A stretch of 64,000 nt of DNA, taken from assembly GCA_036522275.1 (NCBI GenBank), contig DATDGC010000057.1:27331-91330 (forward strand). Direction: 5' to 3'. Positions 33,725-42,940 of the stretch are shown here, piece after piece. Numbering within the stretch: position 1 is the stretch's first letter; every line of letters starts with the position of its first letter. The notes beneath the pieces are model-generated. The model was not told the origin of the DNA and made no database searches. It saw only the letters and a list, made by a program, of their open reading frames with translations. The DNA is from JAHFRG01 sp036522275. GTDB lineage: Bacteria; Pseudomonadota; Gammaproteobacteria; Burkholderiales; JAHFRG01. The translations under genes and the position numbers were made by a program.

Positions 33725-34252
33725 TTGATTTGCACTCTAAAGTTTGTGCCATTTGCCTACTTCAAACGACTAAACAAAGCGCAACAGCGGATTTACCACC
33801 GCAGCGACGGCATTCGTTCAATTCAATTGCAGGAAACGCGTATTGATTCCTTGCTTGAAGCGCTTGAAAACAACCTCAAGTGCGATCAAACCAAGGCAGT
33901 GGAAACCGTTTGCCAGAAAATCCTCGACCGATTGACTGCGGTGCTAAACGTCGCTGCGGTGCGGGTTAAGATTTACGCCACACGGCCCCATGGGCGATGG
34001 GGCGAACTCCATGGTCTTTACTCTCCTGCTGAGAGCCGAGATTTGGCACAAATCGAGGTGTGGATGCGCACCGCGCAGCGCCGGCAGATTGTGGCGTTCC
34101 GAACTTTCTTGAGAACATTGTTGCACGAGCTTTGCCATCATCTGGATTACGAATTGCTGAAGTTGCCGGAGAGTTTCCACACCGAGGGCTTCTACCAACG
34201 CGAGTCGAGCCTGTTAAATCAACTCGCACTTCAGAACCAAACAATTGTCTAA
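33725..34252 (+). CDS. HExxH-type putative metallopeptidase
   Basis: A 175-residue protein with a zinc-peptidase signature LLHELCHHLDYELLK (HELCH, then His and Asp further on) near residues 137-150. The N-terminal half (YFKRLNKAQQRIYHRSDGI) resembles uncharacterised SprT/M78-neighbour proteins. Function is unknown; a zinc-dependent peptidase is likely. The start is TTG 33725 (AGGGA four bases upstream); a later GTG is possible. An AT-only dyad (33668-33686) precedes it. Confidence 0.7.
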   Translation: MICTLKFVPFAYFKRLNKAQQRIYHRSDGIRSIQLQETRIDSLLEALENNLKCDQTKAVETVCQKILDRLTAVLNVAAVRVKIYATRPHGRWGELHGLYSPAESRDLAQIEVWMRTAQRRQIVAFRTFLRTLLHELCHHLDYELLKLPESFHTEGFYQRESSLLNQLALQNQTIV

Positions 34253-34302
34253 AATATCAGCTATTGGTTCCATCCCTTGGGTGAATAAACAGGTTTAACG
34301 AG

Positions 34303-34773
34303 TTGGAAAAAATAAGTGTTCTTTTTATCTGCACGGGCAATATCTGCCGCTCACCCACTGCGGAAGCGGTGTTCCGTCGGCGCATTCAGCAAGCGGGTCT
34401 AGAACATGCTTTCAGCGCGGATTCGGCGGGTACCCACGATTTCAATCTCGGTAGTGCTCCTGACATGCGGGCAAAAGCAGCAGCGGAGCACAGGGGTTAT
34501 GGCATGGAAGGAATGTATGCGCGCCAGGTGACGATGGATGATTTCGAAACTTTTAATTTCATACTGGTGATGGATAAAGGCAATCTGGCGATATTGAAAA
34601 AGGCGTGCCCGCCGGAATCCCTGCACAAGCTCACGTTGGTCACACAATTCAGCAGCAATTACCCGGACTGGGAAATTCCCGACCCCTATTCAGGCGACAG
34701 CCTTGCTTTCGAGCGGGTGCTGGACATGCTGGAGGATGCAGTGGAAGGTCTGGTCAAGCGCTTGAGCCGGTAG
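34303..34773 (+). CDS. Low-molecular-weight protein-tyrosine phosphatase
   Basis: A 156-residue LMW-PTP. The P-loop C-x5-R is CTGNICRS (Cys10, Arg16) and the general acid is in DPYSGD. These enzymes dephosphorylate protein tyrosines, often in exopolysaccharide control, though no tyrosine kinase is near. The start is TTG. It is convergent with marC. Confidence 0.93.
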   Translation: MEKISVLFICTGNICRSPTAEAVFRRRIQQAGLEHAFSADSAGTHDFNLGSAPDMRAKAAAEHRGYGMEGMYARQVTMDDFETFNFILVMDKGNLAILKKACPPESLHKLTLVTQFSSNYPDWEIPDPYSGDSLAFERVLDMLEDAVEGLVKRLSR

Positions 34774-34791
34774 CTCGAAAGCCGGGTTTGC

Positions 34792-35400
34792 TTAAACGGG
34801 CTTGGGCAATTGGCGCACGAATTGCTCGATGCCACGCAACAACATTTCCACCGCGATCGCGGTCAGGATCAAACCCATCAAGCGCTGAAAAGCCTGAACG
34901 ACGCGCTCGCCGACGAACCGGCTGATGCGCTCGGCGAAAACGAGCACCGAGGTTGAAATGCCGAGTGCGAGGCTGAGCGCGGTTATCCAATCAGCGATGC
35001 GCTCGGGTTCTCTGGAAACCAGCAGCAATACCGTCGCGAGCGCCGAAGGGCCGGCAATCGAGGGAATAGCGAGCGGAACGATGAATGGCTCCCGGTCCAT
35101 CTTGTCGCCGAAAATTCCGCCGGGATGACGGAATATCATGCGCAGCGCGATCAAAAACAAAACCACGCCACCGGCGATACCGAGCGAGCTTTGCGAAAGA
35201 TTCAGCACGCGCATGAAAGGTGCGCCGACGAACATGAAGGCGAGCAGGACTACATAAGCGATGGCGCATTCCCTGAGAACGATGCCGAACCTGCGCGAGC
35301 CTTCGGTATTGGCCAGCGCTGCAACAAACACCGGTATATTGCCGAACGGATCAACCACCAGCAGTAACAGAATGGTGGCTGAGACGAAGGAAATATCCAT
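34792..35400 (-). CDS. MarC family integral membrane protein
   Basis: A 202-residue protein of the MarC/UPF0056 family, with six predicted membrane helices. It opens MDISFVSATILLLLVVDPFGNIPVFVAAL, whose DPFGNIP motif is diagnostic. The name comes from the mar locus, but a drug-resistance role was not confirmed; function is unknown. It follows rne on the same strand (15-base gap), so it may be co-transcribed. Confidence 0.9.
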   Translation of the reverse strand: MDISFVSATILLLLVVDPFGNIPVFVAALANTEGSRRFGIVLRECAIAYVVLLAFMFVGAPFMRVLNLSQSSLGIAGGVVLFLIALRMIFRHPGGIFGDKMDREPFIVPLAIPSIAGPSALATVLLLVSREPERIADWITALSLALGISTSVLVFAERISRFVGERVVQAFQRLMGLILTAIAVEMLLRGIEQFVRQLPKPV

Positions 35401-35415
35401 GGAACGGTTATGGCC

Positions 35416-37833
35416 TTACTTGCGGGTTTCCACCTGCTCCAGCTGCTCACCTTCGCTCGAAGGCTGGGCGGGTCTGATGCGCGGCGGCCTTGGCGGCGAT
35501 TCGGGAGCTTCTGTTTCACCCGTTGTTACTTTGGTTTTTTTCGGGCTGGTTTCGATTTGCATCAGATCGCCCGCTTCGTTGGCCCGGTACAGCTCGGCGA
35601 GAATTTTTGCCGGCGTTGCAGCTTCATTGACCACAACGCTATCCTGTGCCCTGTGAACAGGCGTGGACTCGGCATGAACCTCAACAGCAGGGATCACCTC
35701 GCTTGCGGGCTTCGTCTCGTTGAATTGCTGCTGAGGCGATTCCCTGAGTTGCATCTGCGACGTTTCTGTCACAGCTGTTGCCGGCGCAGTTATTACAGGT
35801 TTAGGTGCCTGCTGTACTGGCGTGGCGTGGCTTTCTTTGCGCTCACCGCGGTCGCGCTTGCCGCCCCGTCTGCCGCGCTTGCCCCTGTGTTCACCCATCT
35901 CATGCGGAGAATCGGGTCTCTCTGTTTTGACCACCGCGAGTTCCGGTTTGGGCTCGGGCCGTTGCTGTCGCGGTCTTTGACCCGGCTGGTTTTCGGCACG
36001 GTTATTTGCGCGTTGTTGGTCCGGCTTGGATCCTCTTGTCGCGGGTTCGCTACCAGCACGGCTTCTTTGCATGGCACGCTGTTCGAAGCGATCGCGCCGC
36101 CTGCCGCGCATGGGTTGCCGCGTTTGGGGGTGTGCTATTTCTTTCGCCTTTTCCTCGCGTTTGAACCAGCCGAGGATTTTTGTAATCAGCGTAGGCTTTG
36201 CTGGCCGCACCACGGGGGCAGGCTGTCCGAGGGTGATCCCTTGTACCGCTGCTTGCTGGCGCACCGGTTTGGTTTCTTGTCCTGGCTTGGCTGCTTCGGC
36301 TTCTGCCACAGACGTTTCCACCATTTTATAGCTCGCTGCCGATTCGGCCTGTGTGACTTCATCGTGGCGCAAGCGGGATATATTGTAATTTGGTGTCTCC
36401 AGATGGATGTTCGGGATCAGCACCACGTTGACCCGAGAACGCGATTCTATGGTGTGGATTTCCGCGCGCTTTTCGTTGAGCAGGAAAGTCGCAACATCGA
36501 CCGGCACCTGGGCGTAAATTACCGCAGTGTTTTCCTTCATTGCTTCTTCTTGAAGGATTCTCAGGATATGCAGCGCGGTTGACTCAGTGCCGCGGATATG
36601 GCCGGTGCCGTGGCAACGCGGGCAGGGCATATGGCTGGTTTCACCCAATGACGGCTGCAGGCGCTGGCGCGAGAGTTCCAAGAGACCAAAACGCGAAATC
36701 TTGCCCATCTGCACCCGCGCACGGTCATAGCGCAGCGCTTCACGCAGACGGTTTTCCACTTCGCGCTGATTGCGCTGGATTTCCATGTCAATGAAATCAA
36801 TCACGATGAGGCCGCCCAAGTCGCGCAGGCGCAGTTGGCGCGCGATTTCGTCCGCCGCTTCGATATTGGTGTGCAGCGCCGTTTGTTCGATATCCGTTCC
36901 GCGCGTGGCGCGCGCCGAGTTCACGTCTATTGAAACCATTGCCTCGGTGTGGTCTATGACGATGGCGCCGCCGGATGGCAGGAGAACCTGGCGTGCAAAC
37001 GCGGTCTCGATCTGATGCTCGATCTGAAAGCGTGAGAACAGCGGCACATCGTCTTTGTAAAGCTTGATGCGGTTAACATTGTTCGGCATCACATGGCTCA
37101 TGAACTGCATGGCCTGATCGTAGATGCTTTCAGTGTCAATCAAAATTTCGCTGATCTCGGGATGGAAATAATCGCGAATGGCGCGTACCACCAGACTGCT
37201 TTCCAGGTAAATCAGAGAAGGGGCTTTTTCCTTTTTGGCGGCGTTTTCTATCGCATCCCATAACTGCAACAGGTAATTTAAATCCCATTGCACTTCTTCG
37301 AGACTTCTGTCAATGCCCGCGGTGCGGCCGATGATGCTCATGCCCTGGGGCACATTGAGTTGCGCCATGATGTCGCGCAATTCATTACGCTCTTCGCCCT
37401 CGACACGCCGTGATACTCCGCCGCCGCGAGGATTATTGGGCATCAGCACCAGATAGCGGCCTGCAAGACTGATGAAGGTGGTGAGAGCGGCGCCTTTGCT
37501 GCCGCGTTCATCCTTGTCTACCTGAATGATCAGTTCCTGCCCTTCGCGCAGCACGTCCTGGATGCGCGCGCGCGCCGGGTCGGTGTTTTCTCCAGACTGA
37601 AAATAGGAGCGGGCGACTTCCTTAAAGGGGAGGAACCCGTGCCGTTCGCCGCCGTAGTCAACAAAGGCGGCTTCCAAGCTGGGTTCGATGCGGGTGATGG
37701 CACCCTTGTAGATGTTGCTTTTGCGTTGCTCTTTGCCTGCGGATTCTATGTCGATGTCAATGAGCTGTTGACCATCGACTATCGCGACGCGCAACTCCTC
37801 GGATTGCGTCGCGTTAAACAACATGCGTTTCAT
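35416..37833 (-). CDS. rne: Ribonuclease E
   Basis: An 805-residue RNase E from MKRMLFNATQ. The S1 domain includes YKGAITRIEPSLEAAFVDYG, followed by the 5' sensor and DNase I-like regions (MVSIDVNSARATRG with catalytic Asp). The zinc-link CPRCHGTG joins the dimers. After about residue 510 the tail is Arg/Pro/Gln-rich and low-complexity, the unstructured scaffold that organises the degradosome. GGGAGA precedes the ATG. Divergent from rluC across a long leader. Confidence 0.95.
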   Translation of the reverse strand: MKRMLFNATQSEELRVAIVDGQQLIDIDIESAGKEQRKSNIYKGAITRIEPSLEAAFVDYGGERHGFLPFKEVARSYFQSGENTDPARARIQDVLREGQELIIQVDKDERGSKGAALTTFISLAGRYLVLMPNNPRGGGVSRRVEGEERNELRDIMAQLNVPQGMSIIGRTAGIDRSLEEVQWDLNYLLQLWDAIENAAKKEKAPSLIYLESSLVVRAIRDYFHPEISEILIDTESIYDQAMQFMSHVMPNNVNRIKLYKDDVPLFSRFQIEHQIETAFARQVLLPSGGAIVIDHTEAMVSIDVNSARATRGTDIEQTALHTNIEAADEIARQLRLRDLGGLIVIDFIDMEIQRNQREVENRLREALRYDRARVQMGKISRFGLLELSRQRLQPSLGETSHMPCPRCHGTGHIRGTESTALHILRILQEEAMKENTAVIYAQVPVDVATFLLNEKRAEIHTIESRSRVNVVLIPNIHLETPNYNISRLRHDEVTQAESAASYKMVETSVAEAEAAKPGQETKPVRQQAAVQGITLGQPAPVVRPAKPTLITKILGWFKREEKAKEIAHPQTRQPMRGRRRDRFEQRAMQRSRAGSEPATRGSKPDQQRANNRAENQPGQRPRQQRPEPKPELAVVKTERPDSPHEMGEHRGKRGRRGGKRDRGERKESHATPVQQAPKPVITAPATAVTETSQMQLRESPQQQFNETKPASEVIPAVEVHAESTPVHRAQDSVVVNEAATPAKILAELYRANEAGDLMQIETSPKKTKVTTGETEAPESPPRPPRIRPAQPSSEGEQLEQVETRK

Positions 37834-38182
37834 TTTATGCTCTCCCGCACTCTGCACGGGCAGGGCAAACCCTTACGCGTCTATAATGGCGTTATGTATC
37901 GAGTATTCGTCATGTGCTCGTCATAATTTCGGATCGGCTGAAACGGACGGACAATTCACTCAACGGGTTTGTCAGTAAAATCCTGTTTATCTAAAAGGTC
38001 AGGACTTGAAAATCTGCTCGGAGCGCGTATCTCAGTTGCTCTCGCTACTTTAATGTGGTGAGCGGGGTTAACCAGTTGTCAGGTTTTGTCTTATGTGTTC
38101 AAGCACTTGATGCTGAACATGGGACCGGATGACGGTTTCCGCACCGGCCTTAGGAAAACCATGAGTTTCAAGTATAAGCAAA
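37834..38182. other. Divergent rne-rluC intergenic and leader region
   Basis: 349 bases without a coding gene. In E. coli a long rne leader folds and mediates autoregulation by RNase E; the similar length here fits that idea (inference). I see no precise hairpin or promoter I can assign. Confidence 0.5.
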
Positions 38183-39145
38183 ATGCGTGATTTAAGCAAA
38201 GCATCTGTTTCCTGGAGGCGCGTTGGCGAGGACAGCGAAAACCAACGCATAGACAATTACTTGGCGAAGGTTTTAAAAGGAGTTCCTAAAAGCCACATTT
38301 ACCGCATACTGCGCAGCGGCGAAGTGCGGGTAAACAGCAAGCGCGTTGGGCCGACTTACCGCTTGCAGGTCGGCGATAAACTGCGCATTCCTCCTGTGCG
38401 TACCGCCAAACCAACACCACAAGATACCGCACCGCGCTCGAACCTGCTGCCGGAGGTATTATTCGAAGATGATAGCCTGCTCGCCATCAACAAACCTAGT
38501 GGCATTGCAGTGCACGGAGGAAGCGGGGTCAGCAGCGGAATTGTCGAGCTATTACGCATGCGCGAGCCTAAACCGAGATTTCTGGAGTTGGTACATCGCT
38601 TGGACCGCGATACTTCTGGCATCCTGCTGCTCGCAAAAAAACGCAGCGCACTCACCATGCTCCATCAAATGCTCCGCGTGGGAGAAATTGAAAAGCGCTA
38701 CCTGGTACTGGTCAAGGGTAGTTGGCTCAATCAAAAGCAGAGTGTCAGGCTTCCCTTGCATAAATATGTGACGGCATCCGGCGAGCGGCGCGTTGCTGTG
38801 AAAACAGGCGGGCAGGTCGCGCATACGCTATTTTTTCTGCGCCAAAACTGGCAGGAGTTCAGCTTGCTTGAAGCGGAACTTAAAACCGGACGTACCCATC
38901 AGATCCGCGCGCATCTTGCGCATCTGGGCTTTCCCATTCTAGGTGACGTCAAGTATGGCGATTTTGCATTGAATCGCGAACTGGCGAAGCGGGGCCTCAA
39001 GCGCATGTTCCTGCATGCCTGCAAGCTGGTGGTCAAACATCCGGCGCGCGGCGCAGTTTTGCAGCTGGAAGCGCCCCTGCCCGAAGACTTACAGCGGTTC
39101 ATCGACAACCTGGAGGAGCGTCGTGCTGAGCCAAGCAAAGGCTGA
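38183..39145 (+). CDS. rluC: 23S rRNA pseudouridine(955/2504/2580) synthase RluC
   Basis: A 320-residue RluA-family enzyme with an N-terminal S4 domain (about 15-80) and the catalytic motif HRLDRDTSGILLLAK (Asp catalytic). It isomerises three uridines of 23S rRNA. The genomic pairing with rne, in divergent orientation, is the same as in E. coli. The following HAD phosphatase gene starts inside its last 23 bases. Confidence 0.93.
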   Translation: MRDLSKASVSWRRVGEDSENQRIDNYLAKVLKGVPKSHIYRILRSGEVRVNSKRVGPTYRLQVGDKLRIPPVRTAKPTPQDTAPRSNLLPEVLFEDDSLLAINKPSGIAVHGGSGVSSGIVELLRMREPKPRFLELVHRLDRDTSGILLLAKKRSALTMLHQMLRVGEIEKRYLVLVKGSWLNQKQSVRLPLHKYVTASGERRVAVKTGGQVAHTLFFLRQNWQEFSLLEAELKTGRTHQIRAHLAHLGFPILGDVKYGDFALNRELAKRGLKRMFLHACKLVVKHPARGAVLQLEAPLPEDLQRFIDNLEERRAEPSKG

Positions 39146-39812
39146 AACAGCCTCGAAGCCAAAGCGTTTTGAACTCCTGGTATTCGACTGGGATGGAACG
39201 TTGACGGATTCGGCGGACCTTATCGTGGCTTCGATGCAGGTTGCGTGTATCGATATTGGTTTGCCGGTTCCCGATGCCGATCAGGTGCGGCATATCATCG
39301 GCCTGGGATTCAAGGAAGCGCTCGAGCATTTGCTGCCGATGCTTCCCGTGAGCGAATATCCGCGGTTCGTGGAGCGTTACCGCTATCATTTTCTTTCCAG
39401 GGATGCACCAATACCGGTGTTTCCAGGAACCATTGAAACCATCCAACAATTACACAATACGGGTTTTTTGCTCGCGGTGGCGACCGGCAAAAGCCGCAAG
39501 GGGCTCAACCGGGATTTTCAGGAGACCGGCCTGAGGCAGTATTTCCACGCTTCGCGCTGTGCCGATGAGTGTTTCTCCAAACCGCATCCCGGCATGCTGC
39601 TCGAGCTGATTGAGGAATTGCATGTTGCAGCGGACAAGACGTTGATGATCGGCGACACCATTCACGATTTGCAGATGGCACAAAGTGCCGGGGTGGCTTC
39701 GCTTGCAGTCAGTTACGGCGCCCACTCCAAGGAAAAACTGCTTGCACTTTCCCCGCTTGACTGTGTAAACGATACCCAGGAATTGCAACAATGGCTCAAA
39801 TCACACGCATGA
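39123..39812 (+). CDS. HAD-family phosphatase (Gph/phosphoglycolate-type)
   Basis: A 229-residue HAD hydrolase with nucleophile motif FDWDGTLTDS, motif II ATGKSRKGL and the final MIGDTIHDLQMAQSAG. Likely substrates are phosphoglycolate or another small phosphoester; the exact one is unknown. The chosen start is GTG 39123, with GGAGGAG six bases upstream; earlier in-frame ATGs lie inside rluC and are rejected. The 23-base overlap implies coupling with rluC, a common proteobacterial pair. Confidence 0.9.
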   Translation: MLSQAKAETASKPKRFELLVFDWDGTLTDSADLIVASMQVACIDIGLPVPDADQVRHIIGLGFKEALEHLLPMLPVSEYPRFVERYRYHFLSRDAPIPVFPGTIETIQQLHNTGFLLAVATGKSRKGLNRDFQETGLRQYFHASRCADECFSKPHPGMLLELIEELHVAADKTLMIGDTIHDLQMAQSAGVASLAVSYGAHSKEKLLALSPLDCVNDTQELQQWLKSHA

Positions 39813-39906
39813 TTTGCGATAGCCGGAACGGGGGGGTGAATTTTTCAATGATTCCGGGTTATACTTGATATGTTTTACCATCGTGATTATCAACAAGGGT
39901 TAAGGT

Positions 39907-40854
39907 ATGCCGGAAAACAACAGCTCTAGTAGCGACTGGGAGCGTCAAGTTCTAGAAAAGCTCGCGCTTTCTGCACTGCAAGAGCAGCGCAGGGCACGCC
40001 ATTGGAGTATTTTTTTCAAGCTACTGTTGTTTATCTGGCTGTTCGGCTTGCTGTTTCTCACCGTAGGCTGGATAGGCAAAAAAGAAGTGCCGCTTTCCGG
40101 CAAGCACACCGCTCTGATTGAACTCAATGGCATTATTGCCCCTGGCACTGAAGGCAGCGCCGAGAACATTAATTCCGGGCTGCAGCAGGCTTTTAAAGAC
40201 AAGAACACGCAAGGCGTGATTCTGCGCATTAACAGCCCGGGCGGCAGTCCGGTGCAGGCGGGTAGCATCAACGATGAAATCCGCAGGCTGCGAGCAAAGT
40301 ATCCAAATATTCCTCTTTATGCGGTAGTGGAAGACATTTGTGCATCGGGCGGCTATTACGTCGCGGTGGCTGCCGACAAGATTTTTGTGGACAAGGCAAG
40401 TATTATCGGCTCGATCGGCGTGCTGATGGACGGTTTCGGGTTTACCGGGACCATGGAAAAACTTGGGGTTGAGCGTCGGTTATTTACCGCAGGGGATAAC
40501 AAGGGTTTCCTCGATCCGTTCTCGCCGTTGAATCCTGAACAGAAAAATTATGCGCAAAAAATGCTTAACGAAATTCACCAGCAGTTTATAAAAGTAGTGC
40601 GCCAGGGCAGGGGTAAGCGCCTTAAAGAAACCCCGGACATGTTCAGCGGGCTGGTATGGACCGGGCAAAAGAGCATTGAGCTTGGCTTGGCGGATGCCAT
40701 GGGCAGCGTCGATTATGTTGCACGCGAAGTTATCAAGGCAGAAGAGGTGGTGGATTTTACACCGCATGAGAGCCTGGTCGAACGCTTTACACGGCGCTTT
40801 GGCGGCGCCATGGCCAAGGCGCTGCTCGACAGCCCGCGCTGGGCTTTGCACTAG
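39907..40854 (+). CDS. sppA: Signal peptide peptidase SppA-like S49 protease
   Basis: A 315-residue membrane protease of family S49. A single membrane helix (about 35-56) is followed by the peptidase fold, with Ser147 in CASGGYYVAVAADKI as likely nucleophile and a Lys further on as general base. It cleaves remnant signal peptides after secretion. The N-terminus (MPENNSSSSDWERQ) is cytoplasmic. The stop overlaps the convergent methyltransferase stop by four bases. Confidence 0.9.
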   Translation: MPENNSSSSDWERQVLEKLALSALQEQRRARHWSIFFKLLLFIWLFGLLFLTVGWIGKKEVPLSGKHTALIELNGIIAPGTEGSAENINSGLQQAFKDKNTQGVILRINSPGGSPVQAGSINDEIRRLRAKYPNIPLYAVVEDICASGGYYVAVAADKIFVDKASIIGSIGVLMDGFGFTGTMEKLGVERRLFTAGDNKGFLDPFSPLNPEQKNYAQKMLNEIHQQFIKVVRQGRGKRLKETPDMFSGLVWTGQKSIELGLADAMGSVDYVAREVIKAEEVVDFTPHESLVERFTRRFGGAMAKALLDSPRWALH

Positions 40855-41561
40855 CCGACGTAAAGCAGAAACACTGTCGGCCGTCTATTGATTTCCGGTA
40901 GTCTGCTTTTCCACTCGCTGATGCGTTTGGTGGTGATGCTCTCGCTCGCGAGAGTGATATCGGTGGCCAGACACAACAGGGTGGACTCGCGGCAGGTTTC
41001 AAGCAGGCTTTGCAGCAGCTTGCGGTTGCGGTAAGGCGCCTCTATGAAAATTTCCGTCTGTTCCAGCGCTTTCGAAGTCTTTTCCAGTTCCGCAATCTTT
41101 TTTATTCTTTCCTCGCCGCTAACCGGCAGATAGCCGTGAAAGGCAAAGCGCTGCCCGTTCAGTCCTGAAGCCATCAGCGCGAGCAGGATGGCAGAAGGGC
41201 CGACCAACGGCACCACCCTGATGCTGTTTGTGTGAGCCAGATTGACCAAAGCGGCGCCGGGGTCGGCTACTGCGGGGCAACCGGCCTCTGACATCAAGCC
41301 TACGTTTTTCCCTGAAAGCAGCGGCTTGAGTAGATCTGTAAGTTCCTCAGGCCGGGTATGCTCGTCGAGAACCAGGAGCTTAATCTGCTGAAGCGGCGTG
41401 GAAAGTTCAAAACTTGCCAGATATTGTCTTGCAGTTTTGGCATTTTCTACGATAAAAGTGTCGAGGGTGGCGACAATACGGCTGACTCCCTCCGGCACCG
41501 CTACGGAAATATAACCGTGGCCGAGCGGAGCAGGGACGAGGTACAAAATGCCAGGTTGCAT
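40851..41561 (-). CDS. SAM-dependent methyltransferase of the tetrapyrrole methylase (RsmI-like) family
   Basis: A 236-residue protein. LYLVPAPLGH near the N-terminus and VGLMSEAGCPAVADPGAALV in the middle match the RsmI/CbiF fold, and VGPSAILLALMASGLNGQ the substrate site. It is shorter than true RsmI (about 280) and belongs to a paralogous betaproteobacterial group, so 16S rRNA methylation is not assured. It lies downstream of maf on the same strand, four bases apart. Confidence 0.82.
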   Translation of the reverse strand: MQPGILYLVPAPLGHGYISVAVPEGVSRIVATLDTFIVENAKTARQYLASFELSTPLQQIKLLVLDEHTRPEELTDLLKPLLSGKNVGLMSEAGCPAVADPGAALVNLAHTNSIRVVPLVGPSAILLALMASGLNGQRFAFHGYLPVSGEERIKKIAELEKTSKALEQTEIFIEAPYRNRKLLQSLLETCRESTLLCLATDITLASESITTKRISEWKSRLPEINRRPTVFLLYVG

Positions 41562-41565
41562 GGGC

Positions 41566-42174
41566 CTAGATGACTTCCAGCCCTTCGTTTTTCAGCATGT
41601 CCACCAATGCGATAAGCGGCAGTCCAATTAGTGCCCAGGGGTCGTCGCCTTGCATGGTTTCAATCAGCGCGATCCCCAAGCCTTCTGTTTTGGCGCTTCC
41701 AGCGCAGTGGTAGGGCTGCTCTTTGGCGAGATAGTTGGCAATTTGCGCATCGCTTATACGGCGGAAGCGCACGCGGTAAGGGATTACCTGGATTTGGGTG
41801 TTGCCGGTTGGGGCGTTGAGCAGGCACACCGCAGTGTAAAACATCGCGGTCTTGCCGCGCATCAATTGCAATTGTTTAAATGCGTCTTCATGGGTATGAG
41901 GTTTGCCAAGCTGCACGCCATCCAGCGCCGCAACCTGGTCGCAGCCGATAATCAGCGCTTGCGGCCACTGACTGGCCACTGCGGCCGCTTTAGCCTTAGC
42001 GAGGCGCGATGCGGTCTGCTCGGGCAATTCGCCGGGCAAAGGCGTTTCATCCACATTCGGTGCAACGGTGGAAAAGGGGATGTGCAGGCGCCCAAGCAAC
42101 TCGCGGCGGTAAGCGGAAGTCGAAGCCAGAACCAGCTGCGGAAAGGTCAAATTATTCTCGTATGCTTTTGACAC
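41566..42174 (-). CDS. Maf/YceF family nucleotide pyrophosphatase
   Basis: A 202-residue Maf-like protein. It has the family opening LVLASTSAYRRELLGRLHIPF and the acidic core of EELPEQTASRLAKAKA and IIGCDQVAALDG. The family hydrolyses non-canonical nucleotides such as m7GTP and m5UTP. The position beside yceD and rpmF matches the E. coli yceF-yceD-rpmF-plsX order. Confidence 0.9.
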   Translation of the reverse strand: MSKAYENNLTFPQLVLASTSAYRRELLGRLHIPFSTVAPNVDETPLPGELPEQTASRLAKAKAAAVASQWPQALIIGCDQVAALDGVQLGKPHTHEDAFKQLQLMRGKTAMFYTAVCLLNAPTGNTQIQVIPYRVRFRRISDAQIANYLAKEQPYHCAGSAKTEGLGIALIETMQGDDPWALIGLPLIALVDMLKNEGLEVI

Positions 42175-42205
42175 GAAACTGCAAAAATAATATCATGCGC
42201 GCCTT

Positions 42206-42706
42206 ATGTCTGAACAGATTATGATAGATAGCCTTGAATTTACGCTTAGCGCTGAAGTTTTACGTGGTAAAATAGCAACTGAAAACCTGCATCGCCTGCG
42301 TGACTATTTGTTTTCCGCTGACGGTGTCATCGAATATGAATTGAGCGGAACAGTGGACCCGGAGGGAAAGCTGCTGCTGCGTCTGGCGATCAGAGGCAAG
42401 CTTTACCTGAAATGCTAGCGCTGCCTTGGAGAATTGGCGCATGATGTGGGTCTGGTTTCGGATCTATTGCTGATCGAGGACGAAAAAGAATTCCCCGGAA
42501 TCACCGAAGAGAACGATGCAGTAGATTGTATTTTAGCTGAAACGGAAATGGACATTTTGGCTTTGCTCGAGGAAGAAATCATATTGAAGCTGCCGATTTC
42601 CCTCAGGCATGAATCAGGCGCATGTAGTGTGACTGGGCATGCTGGCGATGAAGTCGCCCGATCGGTTTTTGCGCTACTTGCGGCGCTTAAAATATCTGCA
42701 AAGTAA
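42206..42706 (+). pseudogene. yceD: YceD/DUF177 family protein with in-frame amber codon
   Basis: The frame has a TAG at 42416-42418 and continues in the same frame to 42706. Read through, it gives the full DUF177 fold of about 166 residues: LEFTLSAEVLRGKI, then the conserved C-x-R-C block (here Cys-TAG-Arg-Cys), then ELAHDVGLVSDLLLIEDE. The missing residue is the usual Gln of CQRC, so a single CAG to TAG change explains it. The part after the stop could start at an internal ATG (42440). The family aids 23S rRNA accumulation. Readthrough, decay and sequencing error are all possible. It lies directly upstream of rpmF. Confidence 0.85.
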
Positions 42707-42720
42707 ACGAGGAGCTTGTT

Positions 42721-42900
42721 ATGGCAGTACAGCAAAACAAAAAATCTGCGTCAAAACGCGGCATGCACCGCGCCCATGATTTTTTGACCAACCCGCCGCT
42801 GGCGGTTGAACCGACAACCGGCGAAGTGCATTTGCGCCACCACATCAGCCCCAACGGCTATTACCGCGGCAAAAAAGTAGTACCCAGCAAGGGCGAATAA
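42721..42900 (+). CDS. rpmF: 50S ribosomal protein L32
   Basis: A 59-residue L32, read directly from the sequence: MAVQQNKKSASKRGMHRAH, followed by the DFLTNPPLAVEPTTGEVHLR block. Full length for the family. GAGGAG precedes the ATG. It sits between yceD and plsX as in most proteobacteria. Confidence 0.95.
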   Translation: MAVQQNKKSASKRGMHRAHDFLTNPPLAVEPTTGEVHLRHHISPNGYYRGKKVVPSKGE

Positions 42901-42940
42901 CCCGTTTATTTTCTTTGGCACATCCCTGCCAACACCCGTA

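Noticed and set aside
35410..36582. A 390-residue plus-strand frame over the rne tail
   Set aside because: It is the reverse complement of the low-complexity RNase E C-terminal tail; composition is Leu/Arg/Phe-rich without domains.
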